Source: Mycobacterium lehmannii
GTDB taxonomy: Bacteria > Actinomycetota > Actinomycetes > Mycobacteriales > Mycobacteriaceae
Direction of reading: 5' to 3'
DNA length: 38,100 nucleotides
NCBI RefSeq assembly: GCF_002245535.1
Contig: NZ_NKCN01000036.1
Coordinates: 1-38,100, forward strand
In this document: positions 1-7,920 of the stretch, piece after piece
Numbering within the stretch: position 1 is the stretch's first letter
How the letters are laid out: each line of letters opens with the position of its first letter
Translations under genes and position numbers: made by a program
Notes under the pieces: generated by a model
Seen by the model: only the letters and a program-made list of their open reading frames with translations
What the model was told of the DNA's origin: nothing
The model's database searches: none

Positions 1-117
1 TATCTCGTGTCGTCTAGTAGACGCGCAGATGTGTACACGAGGTTTTTTTGTCAAGCAGGAGACAGCATACGACCTTCCTCTACGTCTCGTGGGCTCGGAG
101 ATGTGTATAGGGCACAG
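1..117. other. Illumina Nextera adapter contamination at contig end
   Basis: This stretch is not genomic. Positions 52-72 match the Illumina P7 flow-cell primer with two mismatches. Positions 73-83 have the length expected for GAT plus an 8-base index. Positions 84-109 match the Nextera read-2 transposase adapter exactly, and 110-117 are a corrupted end of the mosaic end. Positions 10-42 look like a badly corrupted Nextera read-1 adapter (TCGTC..., then AGATGTGTA at 27-35). Genomic sequence therefore starts at about 118. Any open frame that runs through this stretch, in either direction, is an artefact, including an apparent N-terminal extension of the LuxR-type regulator. Confidence 0.93.
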
Positions 118-299
118 CCACACCCACCACCACCACGACGACCACCACCACTACGACGACGACCACCACGCAACCCACCACCACGACGACGCGTCCCACG
201 ACCACGCAACCGACGACCACTCAGCCGCCGACGACCATCGACCCGCCCACCACATCGGTCGAACCGGAGCCGGACATCCCCGTTCCGGATGCGCCATAG
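118..299 (+). CDS. C-terminal fragment of a Thr/Pro-rich protein (5' end missing)
   Basis: About 60 codons in the frame that ends with TAG at 297-299. The translation is a long run of threonines, then TTTQPTTTQPPTTIDPPTTS and a final acidic/proline segment ending VPDAP. The gene is cut at the left by the contig end. Its composition closely resembles the poly-Thr tail of the Hsp70-like membrane protein encoded at 28352-30112, so it may be the tail of another member of that family; this is inferred from composition only. The next gene starts 4 bases downstream, so the two probably form one transcript. Repeat-driven misassembly at the contig end cannot be excluded. Confidence 0.6.
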
Positions 300-303
300 A
301 CCG

Positions 304-2844
304 ATGACCGCGTCGGACCCGCGGACCGAAATCCCCCCGCCCGCACGCGAGGCGGTCGCAGGGCTGGCGGCCGCGCCGACCGAGCCGGTCAAACTGCTCG
401 TGTCGGGCGGCATCGGCACGGGCAAGAGTTCGGTGCTGGCCGCCGTTCGAACCGCGCTTCGGGCCGCGGGCGTACCGGTGCTCACCCGCATACCGCGCGC
501 TGACGACGATCCGGCGGCCGCGGTCGTCATCGACGATGCCCACCTGCTGGCCGACCACGAACTCGACGAGCTCGCGCGACGAGTGTCGGATCTGCCTTCG
601 ACGCTTGTGGTCAGCAGTGCGCCGATCGCGCACCGCCCGGCGATGCGTGCGCTGTTCACGGCGATCGAACGCGAGAACCCGATCGTCATTCTGGGACCAC
701 TGCCCCCGGCCGACGTGGCAAGCCTCGTCACCGAAAAGCTCGGCGCCACACCGCCGTCCGATATGGTGCGATCCTTCGTCGTTGCGACGGCGGGCCTGCC
801 ATTCCTGTTGCAACCGGCGATCGCGGCCGTCGCCGAGTTGCAGGACGACGCGCCGGCCACCGCGGTCCTGCAGGCGGTCACGTACGCGCTGACCGAACGG
901 CTGCGCCGCCTCGACGATGCGACACTCGACACGCTTCTGGTCACCTCGCTGAGCAGAGACCTCGGTCCCGACGACGTCGCTGCGGCGTTGCGCATGGACG
1001 CCGAACAGGCTTACGCGGTGGTCGATCGCGCCCGCGCCACCGGTCTCGTCGAGCCGTCCTACAGCCGGGCCTTCCTGCGCACCCTGCACCGATGTGTCGC
1101 TCAGATCCTCGGCACCGCCCGTCATCACGACACCGAGATCTCGCTTCTGGTGTCGCAACTCGAATCATCCACGCTGTCACCGGAGTTGGCGCTCCAGTTG
1201 GCAGAACACGGTCTGCGCGACGATCGACTGGCGACCGCGCTGGCCGACATGGCCACCCGTAGTCGCAGCCAACCGGCAAGGGCGGCACGGCTTTACCGCG
1301 CCGCCGTCGATGCGGGGGCGACCACGCTGAGTCCGCGGCTTGCCGACGCGCTGGCGCTGACCGGCGACTGCGTCACCGCTGGACGGCTCACCGATCAACT
1401 GCTCGGCTCCGACGATGCGGCCGAGAGGGCCGCCGCGGTGAGGATCGCCGCCAGCATCGCCCTGCACGACGGCAGCGCAACACAGGCCGCGGACCTGTTC
1501 CGTTGGCTGGGCCCGTATCCGGACGCGTTCGTGAGCGCGGCGGGCGCGGTGGTGTCACTCGCCGCAGGCGACCTGTTGGCCGCTCGGACGGCGCTGTCCG
1601 CCGAGAGCGCCGGCCCGCCCACCTCCACGGCCCGCGCCGCACGCAGCCTCGCCGAGGGCCTGTTGATGTCGTTGGACGCCTCATACCCCGCAGCCGTCTC
1701 CCGGTTGGGACAGGCGATCACCGCGGACCAGCCCGCGGACGGCGTGGCCCCCGACACCCCTGCGGCGCTGGTAACGCTGGCCGCCCTGCACGGCGGCGAT
1801 CCGGTCCGGGCCCGCAGCGTGATCGCCCGTGTGGTACGCGCCGGTCTCGAAGACGGTTCGGAGGCAGCGCTTTTCGTCGCCCGCAGACACCGGCTACTGC
1901 TGGGCTGGGTGCGGATGCAGGACGGGCAATTACCAGCGGCGACATCTGATGTGGCGATCGCGTGCGCCGACGCCGACACCTCCCCGCTGCACCGCCGCGA
2001 TGCGCTGTGGGCGGCCGCGCTGCAGACGGCGATCGCGCGCCGCAGCGGCGACACCGGCGCCATGCAGAAACACTGGTACGCGGCGGTCGAGGTGCTCGCC
2101 GAGTACTCGATGGACCTCTTCTCCCTACTACCGCTGGGTGAATTGTGGGTGGCCGCTTCCCGGATGCGTCAGATCGACCGGCTGCAGCACACCCTCGACG
2201 AGGCCTTCGCGCTGCTCGGCTCGCTCGGTGAGCCCGTGTTGTGGTCGACTCCTCTGCACTGGGCCGGTGTGCACGCGGGCATCCTCGCCAACTCCCCGGA
2301 CGCCGTCGCCCCGCACGGCCAGGCGCTGACTGCCGCGGCCACGCACAGCGCCTTCGCCAAGACGCTGGCCACTGCGGGCCGCACCTGGTTGCGGGTTCTG
2401 GCCAATCACGTCGACACCGACGAGGTCACGACGGCAGCGCGACTGCTCGCGCAGGTGGGCCTCACCTGGGACGCGACCCGGTTGGCCGGTCAGGCCGCGC
2501 TACAGACCCCCGATGGCCGGGTGTCGGGCGCGATGCTGCAGCTCGCGCGAGACCTGAAGCAGACCGTCGCACCCGACGACGCACCCGGATCCGATCAACT
2601 CGCGGCGCCGGAGACCGCGAGGGCCAGCTCGGCGCGTCCCGCGTCGTCTCGGCTGTCCGACCGCGAGCGCGAGGTCGCCGAACTGCTGCTCCTCGGCATG
2701 CCCTACCGCGATATCGGGGCACAGTTGTTCATCTCGGCGAAGACCGTCGAACACCACGTCGCCCGGATCCGCCGTCGTCTCGGCGCCGAATCCCGCTCCG
2801 AGATGTTGTCGATGCTGCGGGCCATGTTGTCTCCGCAGTCGTGA
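304..2844 (+). CDS. LuxR-family ATP-binding transcriptional regulator (LAL-like, Rv0339c type)
   Basis: An 846-residue regulator with an N-terminal P-loop ATPase and a C-terminal LuxR helix-turn-helix. The Walker A motif GGIGTGKS is at about residues 35-42, a Walker B-like VVIDDAH near 73-79, a long helical TPR/LAL-like middle, and the HTH at about 783-842 (LSDREREVAELL...TVEHHVARIRRRL). Length and architecture match the large ATP-dependent LuxR (LAL) class, in which the NTPase is thought to gate DNA binding. I chose ATG 304 because the upstream gene stops at 299 and everything before 118 is adapter; ATG 289 is an alternative. In M. tuberculosis a comparable regulator (Rv0339c) lies beside the etfD orthologue, as here, which makes control of the etfD region plausible but unproven. 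Confidence 0.9.
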   Translation: MTASDPRTEIPPPAREAVAGLAAAPTEPVKLLVSGGIGTGKSSVLAAVRTALRAAGVPVLTRIPRADDDPAAAVVIDDAHLLADHELDELARRVSDLPSTLVVSSAPIAHRPAMRALFTAIERENPIVILGPLPPADVASLVTEKLGATPPSDMVRSFVVATAGLPFLLQPAIAAVAELQDDAPATAVLQAVTYALTERLRRLDDATLDTLLVTSLSRDLGPDDVAAALRMDAEQAYAVVDRARATGLVEPSYSRAFLRTLHRCVAQILGTARHHDTEISLLVSQLESSTLSPELALQLAEHGLRDDRLATALADMATRSRSQPARAARLYRAAVDAGATTLSPRLADALALTGDCVTAGRLTDQLLGSDDAAERAAAVRIAASIALHDGSATQAADLFRWLGPYPDAFVSAAGAVVSLAAGDLLAARTALSAESAGPPTSTARAARSLAEGLLMSLDASYPAAVSRLGQAITADQPADGVAPDTPAALVTLAALHGGDPVRARSVIARVVRAGLEDGSEAALFVARRHRLLLGWVRMQDGQLPAATSDVAIACADADTSPLHRRDALWAAALQTAIARRSGDTGAMQKHWYAAVEVLAEYSMDLFSLLPLGELWVAASRMRQIDRLQHTLDEAFALLGSLGEPVLWSTPLHWAGVHAGILANSPDAVAPHGQALTAAATHSAFAKTLATAGRTWLRVLANHVDTDEVTTAARLLAQVGLTWDATRLAGQAALQTPDGRVSGAMLQLARDLKQTVAPDDAPGSDQLAAPETARASSARPASSRLSDREREVAELLLLGMPYRDIGAQLFISAKTVEHHVARIRRRLGAESRSEMLSMLRAMLSPQS

Positions 2845-2884
2845 TCCCCCAACACACCGTCATCCCCTAACGGCGATCCCCTAT
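2844..2884. promoter_or_regulatory. Triple ATCCCC(C/T)A direct repeat downstream of the LuxR gene
   Basis: The 106-base gap between the LuxR-type regulator and the Hsp70-like gene holds three similar octamers: ATCCCCCA at 2844, ATCCCCTA at 2862 and ATCCCCTA at 2876, the first two followed by AC. The spacing (18 and 14) is not an exact helical multiple. They could be activator sites or chance C-runs. No convincing -10/-35 pair is visible. Confidence 0.25.
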
Positions 2885-2950
2885 GCGCCGTGTCCGACGA
2901 CGGGTCCGGCACCGGATTCGCCCGCCTGCGCAGCGCCATAGCGTCATGCC

Positions 2951-4654
2951 ATGTTCAATCACCAGGCAACTCCGGACCGGCCGCTGGGTGTTTCGGTCGG
3001 CGCGACCTACCTCGCCGCGACCCGTGACGGACACGCCGCGGTGATCCGGCCCTCCGAGCTCACGCTGCACGGGCAGCGATTCACCGGGTTCGTCGACCGC
3101 ATCGGCGACCCGGTTCCGCTCATCGCCTCCGACGGCTCCGCCCATCGCCCCGAGCAACTGCTCGCCGAGGCGCTGCGCACGCTCACGCAGTCGGCCGAGG
3201 ACATCACGGTCGCCGTACCCGCGCACTGGCGTCCGTCGGTCGCCGACTCCTTGCGCCACGCCCTGGGTGGCGACGTGCCGGTGGTGTCGGACGCGACCGC
3301 CGCTGTGGCCGCGCTGAACGCCGAGCCCGGGCTGCCCTCTCGCGGCGTCGTCGTGCTCTGCGACTTCGGTGGCAGCGGCACCAACATCACGCTCGTCAAC
3401 GCGTCCTCGGACCACGCGGTGGTCGGCGAGACCGTCCGGTTCGCCGATCTTTCCGGCGATCTGGTGGATCAGGCGCTGATGACACATGTGATGGCGCCGT
3501 TGCCTGCTGACGCCGACCCGTCCGGAACGGCTGTCGTCGGTTCGCTGGCGCGGCTACGCGACGAGTGCCGCGCCGCCAAGGAGCGGTTGTCGGCCCACAC
3601 CGCGACGGCCGTCGCCGTCGTTCTGCCCGGACACCACGCGGACGTCAGGGTCACCCGCGCCGAGCTCCAGGGGCTGATCCAGCGCCCGGTCACGGATTTC
3701 CTTGCCGCAGTGGATGAAACGCTTGAACGCTACGGGGTTCCGGACGCCGCGGTTTCGGCGGTGGCGACCGTCGGGGGCGGCGCACGCATCCCCCTGCTGA
3801 CGCAGAAGCTGTCCGAACATTTGCGGGTACCGGTGGTGACCACCGCGCAGCCGCAGCTGGCTGCCGCCGTCGGGACCGCTCTGATCGCCCAGCGCCGGCG
3901 CGCCGTCGACCCGGAGACCACGCTCGCGCCCGCCGGGATCGATGAAGCCACCGTCCGGGTCGACGCCGGGCCGTCGTCGGCCACATTCGGCGCGCTGGCC
4001 TGGTCCGAGGACGACCAGGAGGATGCGCCCCTGCCTTTCACCGTTTCGCGCCCCGAACTTCACTTCGAGCATGAGCAGTGGCAGGAGGAGGCGAAACCGC
4101 GACGTTCCCCGCTCGTCCTGTTCAGCCTCGCGGCGGCCGCCGCGGTGGTCACGACGGCCCTGTTCGGCTTCACGCAGTTGCGCGGTGACACCGCCACCCC
4201 GGTCGAGGCGGCGACCGTCCTCAGTCCCGCGGCCACGCCACCCCCCTCGCCTGCGGCGCCGGCTCCCACTCCAGTACCCCCGGCGCCGCAGGCCCCTCAA
4301 CTCACCACGGTCGTCGTGCAACCGGCGCAGCGATCATCCACACCCCAGCACCGCAGCCCGCGACCGGCGCAGGCCCCACAGATGGCGCCCGCAGCACCGC
4401 CCTGGACACCCACGCCACCGACGAGCGCCCATCCGTCACCGGAACCCGAGACTCCGCCGTCCAACCCTGAGCCGCCGACCGATCCGCAGACCCCTCCGGT
4501 GGCCGACCCCCCACCGATCGATCCGGGGGCCGGCGCAGGCCCCATAGATGGCGCCCCGTCTCCAGATGGTGATCCCGTTGACCCGGATTCGAGCGGCGAG
4601 CAAACGGGTACCGACACCGTGCCCGACGAGTCCAGCCCGACCGACGGTGCGTAG
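2951..4654 (+). CDS. Hsp70-like ATPase-fold membrane protein with Pro-rich tail
   Basis: A 567-residue protein with an N-terminal Hsp70/actin-type nucleotide-binding fold. It has a phosphate-1-like strand pair LGVSVGATYLAATRDG (12-27), a phosphate-2 motif CDFGGSGTNITLV (137-149) and an adenosine motif VATVGGGARIPLL (272-284). There is no substrate-binding domain. A juxtamembrane motif ATFGALAWSEDD (344-355) precedes one transmembrane helix (about 387-407). The last 160 residues are Pro/Ala/Thr-rich and predicted to be extracytoplasmic. It resembles the mycobacterial Hsp70-related Pro/Thr-rich proteins of the Rv0312 type and is a paralogue of the product of 28352-30112; both contain SGDLVDQAL. 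It is unlikely to be a chaperone and may be a nucleotide-sensing membrane protein (inference). It sits between the LuxR-type regulator and etfD on the same strand. Confidence 0.85.
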   Translation: MFNHQATPDRPLGVSVGATYLAATRDGHAAVIRPSELTLHGQRFTGFVDRIGDPVPLIASDGSAHRPEQLLAEALRTLTQSAEDITVAVPAHWRPSVADSLRHALGGDVPVVSDATAAVAALNAEPGLPSRGVVVLCDFGGSGTNITLVNASSDHAVVGETVRFADLSGDLVDQALMTHVMAPLPADADPSGTAVVGSLARLRDECRAAKERLSAHTATAVAVVLPGHHADVRVTRAELQGLIQRPVTDFLAAVDETLERYGVPDAAVSAVATVGGGARIPLLTQKLSEHLRVPVVTTAQPQLAAAVGTALIAQRRRAVDPETTLAPAGIDEATVRVDAGPSSATFGALAWSEDDQEDAPLPFTVSRPELHFEHEQWQEEAKPRRSPLVLFSLAAAAAVVTTALFGFTQLRGDTATPVEAATVLSPAATPPPSPAAPAPTPVPPAPQAPQLTTVVVQPAQRSSTPQHRSPRPAQAPQMAPAAPPWTPTPPTSAHPSPEPETPPSNPEPPTDPQTPPVADPPPIDPGAGAGPIDGAPSPDGDPVDPDSSGEQTGTDTVPDESSPTDGA

Positions 4655-4727
4655 TTAGGACAACCTTCGTAGCGGTGTTTCCCTTGGAGATGCAACTATG
4701 ACTCCCGGGCTTGAGCAGGCCTGAGTT

Positions 4728-4772
4728 AAGTTACCCACCGGTAACTTACGGTAAGTTACCCTCGGGTAACTT
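4728..4772. promoter_or_regulatory. Tandem palindromic operator upstream of etfD
   Basis: Two 20-bp palindromes occur 25 bp centre-to-centre. The first has arms AAGTTACC and GGTAACTT at 4728-4747 with a 4-base spacer. The second has arms AAGTTACCC and GGGTAACTT at 4753-4772 with a 2-base spacer. The inner halves also form a perfect odd-length palindrome at 4740-4760 centred on 4750, so three overlapping dimer sites are possible. The array ends 18 bases before the GTG start of etfD, where a repressor would block transcription or initiation. The form suits a TetR-family or similar homodimeric repressor; I do not recognise the exact motif. A tiny open frame of 8 codons (4698-4724) with a plausible GGAGA ribosome site lies just upstream. 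Confidence 0.8.
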
Positions 4773-4790
4773 GAGAATGGGAGGCGCGCG

Positions 4791-7700
4791 GTGGATACGC
4801 AGATGCTGATCAGGCTCGTCGTCGGGCTAGGGCTGACGGCCCTCGTTCTGGTCTTCGCCGCCAAACGCGTGCTGTGGCTGACGTCGTTGATCCGCTCCGG
4901 CGCGCCCACCAGCCCGGAGAACAACCGCAAGGACAACCTCGGCAGGCGCATCACCACTCAGATCGAAGAGGTCTTCGGCCAAACCCGACTACTTAAGTGG
5001 TCCCTGCCCGGCCTCGCCCACTTCTTCACGATGTGGGGCTTCTTCATCCTCGCGTCGGTCTACCTCGAGGCCTACGGCCTGCTCTTCGACCACGACTTCC
5101 ACATCCCGATCATCGGCCGCTGGGACGTTCTGGGCTTCCTGCAGGACTTCTTCGCCGTCGCGGTGCTGCTCGGCATCATCACGTTCGCGATCATCCGGGT
5201 GAGGCAGGAGCCCAAACAGCACGGCCGCGACTCGCGGTTCTACGGATCGCACACCGGTGGTGCCTGGCTGATCCTGTTCATGATCTTCAACGTCATCTGG
5301 ACCTACGCGCTGGTGCGCGGCGCCGCGGTCAACACGGACGCCCTTCCCTACGGCAACGGCGCGTTCTTCTCCCAGTTCATGGGGTGGCTGATGAGCCCGC
5401 TGGGCTACACCGCCAACTCGTGGATCGAGACCATCGCGCTGTTGGCGCACATCGCGGTGATGCTGGTGTTCCTGCTGATCGTGCTGCACTCCAAGCACCT
5501 GCACATCGGGCTGGCGCCGATCAACGTCACGTTCAAGCGGCTGCCCGACGGCCTCGGCCCGCTGCTGCCCGTCGAGTACGAGGGCAAGGAGATCGACTTC
5601 GAGGATCCGCCGGAGGACGCGGTGCTGGGCCGCGGCAAGATCGAGGACTTCACGTGGAAGGCCTACCTCGACATGACCACGTGCACCGAGTGCGGTCGGT
5701 GCCAGTCGCAGTGCCCGGCGTGGAACACCGGTAAGCCGCTGTCGCCCAAGCTCGTGATCATGAACCTGCGCGACCATTTGTTCGCCAAGGCGCCCTACAT
5801 CCTCGGCGACAAGGAAACGCCGCTGGAGAACACCCCCGAGGGCGGCCTCGGCGAGGAACTGCGCGGGGAGAAGAAATCCGAGGAGCATTCGCACGAGCAC
5901 GTTCCCGAGTCCGGCTTCGAGCGGATCCTGGGCTCGGGTCCCGAGCAGGCCACCAGGCCCCTGGTGGGCACCGAGGAACAGGGCGGCGTGATCGACCCCG
6001 ACGTGCTGTGGTCCTGCACGACGTGCGGCGCCTGCGTCGAGCAGTGCCCCGTCGACATCGAGCACATCGACCACATCGTCGACATGCGCCGCTACCAGGT
6101 GATGATGGAGTCCGAGTTCCCGGGTGAGCTCGGCGTGCTGTTCAAGAACCTCGAGACCAAGGGCAACCCGTGGGGCCAGAACGCCAAGGACCGGACGAAC
6201 TGGATCGACGAGGTCGACTTCGACGTCCCGGTGTACGGCAAGGACGTGGAGTCCTTCGACGGCTACGAGTACCTGTTCTGGGTGGGCTGTGCAGGCGCCT
6301 ACGAGGACCGTGCGAAGAAGACCACCAAGGCCGTGGCCGAACTGCTGGCCGCCGCCGGGGTGAAGTACCTGGTGCTCGGCGAGGGCGAGACCTGCAACGG
6401 CGACTCGGCCCGCCGCTCGGGCAACGAGTTCCTGTTCCAGCAGCTGGCCGCGCAGAACGTGGAGACGCTCAACGAGCTGTTCGAGGGCGTCGAGCGGGTG
6501 GACCGCAAGATCGTCGTCACCTGCCCGCACTGCTTCAACACGCTGGGCCGCGAATATCCGCAGGTCGGCGGCAACTTCACGGTGCTGCACCACACGCAGC
6601 TGCTGAACCGGCTGGTGCGCGACAAGAAGCTCATCCCCGTCACCCCGACCGACGGCGGGATGGACATCACCTACCACGATCCGTGCTATCTGGGCCGGCA
6701 CAACAAGGAGTACTCGGCGCCGCGTGAGCTGATCGGGGCGTCCGGCGCGAAGCTGACCGAAATGCCTCGGCATGCCGACCGCGGCCTGTGCTGCGGCGCC
6801 GGCGGCGCGCGGATGTGGATGGAAGAACACATCGGCAAGCGCGTCAACACCGAGCGCACCGAGGAGGCCATGGACACCGCCTCGACCATTGCGACCGGCT
6901 GCCCGTTCTGCCGCGTGATGATCACCGACGGCGTCGACGAGGTCTCGGCGGCCCGCGAGGTGGAGAAGGCCGAGGTGCTCGACGTGGCCCAGCTGCTGCT
7001 GGGTTCGCTGGACACGAGCACCATCACGCTGCCGGAGAAGGGCACCGCGGCTACGGAGGCCGAGGAGCGCGCAGCCCGGCTCGCCGCAGAGGCGCCCGTG
7101 GAGGAAGCGCCCACCGAGGCAGAGGAAGAGGCGCAGGCCGAACCGGAGCCCAAGGTCGAAGCCGCTACGGCCACCGAGACCAAACCCGTCAAGGGCCTCG
7201 GAATCGCCGGCGGCGCCAAGCGTCCGGGCGCCAAGAAGGCTGCCGCCCCTGCGGGCGACAAGCCGGCGGCCGACGAAAAGCCCGCTGCCGCAGCGGCACC
7301 CGCGAAGGGGCTCGGTATCGCTGCCGGCGCCAAGCGGCCCGGCGCCAAGAAAGCCGGACCAGCTGCGCAGGCAGCGTCCGCGGAGTCGGATGCCCAGGCC
7401 GAATCAACAGCGGGGGCCAAGCTGGAGCCCGAGGTCAAGGGTCTCGGCATCGCGGCAGGCGCCAAGCGGCCCGGGGCGAAGAAGAAGACCCAGGCCGCGT
7501 CCCCCAACGAGGGCGAGGCGACTGTCACCCAACCGCCGAACGTCGATCCGGACAAGGCGGAGCCTGGAGCCAAGACCGACACCGCCGACTCGGATCGGGG
7601 TCTGGACTCCAAGCCCGAACCTGAGGTCAAGGGCCTCGGCATCGCCCCGGGCGCACGCCGGCCCGGGGCCAAGAAGTCGGCCGCACCGGCACAGCCACCG

Positions 7701-7874
7701 GCCGAGCCGAAACCCGCTGCCGCACAACCGGAATCCAAGGAGACCGCCGACTCCGATGGCGAATCCGGTGCTGCCCCCGGGCCTTCCGGCGGAGACAACG
7801 GAGACAAGCCCGAACCACCTCCGGTCAAGGGCCTCGGAATCGCCAGAGGCGCTCGTCCCCCAGGCAAACGATGA
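4791..7874 (+). CDS. etfD: EtfD-type membrane Fe-S oxidoreductase (ETF dehydrogenase), extended C-terminus
   Basis: A 1027-residue membrane protein that passes electrons from acyl-CoA dehydrogenases, through EtfBA, to the membrane quinone pool; the M. tuberculosis orthologue Rv0338c is needed for fatty-acid beta-oxidation. The N-terminal 250 residues hold several membrane helices with a NarI-like arrangement. Two 4Fe-4S motifs follow (C298/301/304/308 and C409/412/415/419), then two cysteine-rich CCG-type domains (C535, C578, C581; C632, C667-C668, C704, C707), as in heterodisulfide reductase-like proteins. After about residue 740 the protein becomes an Ala/Pro/Lys/Glu-rich tail with five copies of a KGLGIA repeat. 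It is longer than Rv0338c (about 880 residues as I recall). The GTG start is supported by GGGAGG at 4779-4785. The palindromic operator directly upstream suggests repression. Confidence 0.93.
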   Translation: MDTQMLIRLVVGLGLTALVLVFAAKRVLWLTSLIRSGAPTSPENNRKDNLGRRITTQIEEVFGQTRLLKWSLPGLAHFFTMWGFFILASVYLEAYGLLFDHDFHIPIIGRWDVLGFLQDFFAVAVLLGIITFAIIRVRQEPKQHGRDSRFYGSHTGGAWLILFMIFNVIWTYALVRGAAVNTDALPYGNGAFFSQFMGWLMSPLGYTANSWIETIALLAHIAVMLVFLLIVLHSKHLHIGLAPINVTFKRLPDGLGPLLPVEYEGKEIDFEDPPEDAVLGRGKIEDFTWKAYLDMTTCTECGRCQSQCPAWNTGKPLSPKLVIMNLRDHLFAKAPYILGDKETPLENTPEGGLGEELRGEKKSEEHSHEHVPESGFERILGSGPEQATRPLVGTEEQGGVIDPDVLWSCTTCGACVEQCPVDIEHIDHIVDMRRYQVMMESEFPGELGVLFKNLETKGNPWGQNAKDRTNWIDEVDFDVPVYGKDVESFDGYEYLFWVGCAGAYEDRAKKTTKAVAELLAAAGVKYLVLGEGETCNGDSARRSGNEFLFQQLAAQNVETLNELFEGVERVDRKIVVTCPHCFNTLGREYPQVGGNFTVLHHTQLLNRLVRDKKLIPVTPTDGGMDITYHDPCYLGRHNKEYSAPRELIGASGAKLTEMPRHADRGLCCGAGGARMWMEEHIGKRVNTERTEEAMDTASTIATGCPFCRVMITDGVDEVSAAREVEKAEVLDVAQLLLGSLDTSTITLPEKGTAATEAEERAARLAAEAPVEEAPTEAEEEAQAEPEPKVEAATATETKPVKGLGIAGGAKRPGAKKAAAPAGDKPAADEKPAAAAAPAKGLGIAAGAKRPGAKKAGPAAQAASAESDAQAESTAGAKLEPEVKGLGIAAGAKRPGAKKKTQAASPNEGEATVTQPPNVDPDKAEPGAKTDTADSDRGLDSKPEPEVKGLGIAPGARRPGAKKSAAPAQPPAEPKPAAAQPESKETADSDGESGAAPGPSGGDNGDKPEPPPVKGLGIARGARPPGKR
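7188..7874 (+). repeat. Five KGLGIAxGA(K/R)RPGAKK repeats in the EtfD tail
   Basis: The 16-residue unit begins at EtfD residues 801, 839, 883, 947 and 1013, separated by acidic Ala/Pro/Glu linkers of 22 to 50 residues. The last copy ends KGLGIARGARPPGKR at the extreme C-terminus. The core KGLGIA is invariant, and the basic RPGAKK part varies only slightly. Conservation of short basic units between variable linkers suggests functional docking motifs rather than random low complexity. Confidence 0.9.
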
Positions 7875-7920
7875 GCCGTTGACCGGCGATTTTGGTTAAT
7901 CGCTGGACAAAAGTGAGACC

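Noticed and set aside
7..303. N-terminal extension of the LuxR-type regulator
   Set aside because: It runs through adapter sequence and through the Thr-rich gene in another frame; the protein fold begins after ATG 304.
4989..6830. A 613-codon open frame on the minus strand, antisense to etfD
   Set aside because: High-GC antisense shadow: composition is Leu/Val/Arg-rich without domains, and etfD on the other strand has full motif support.
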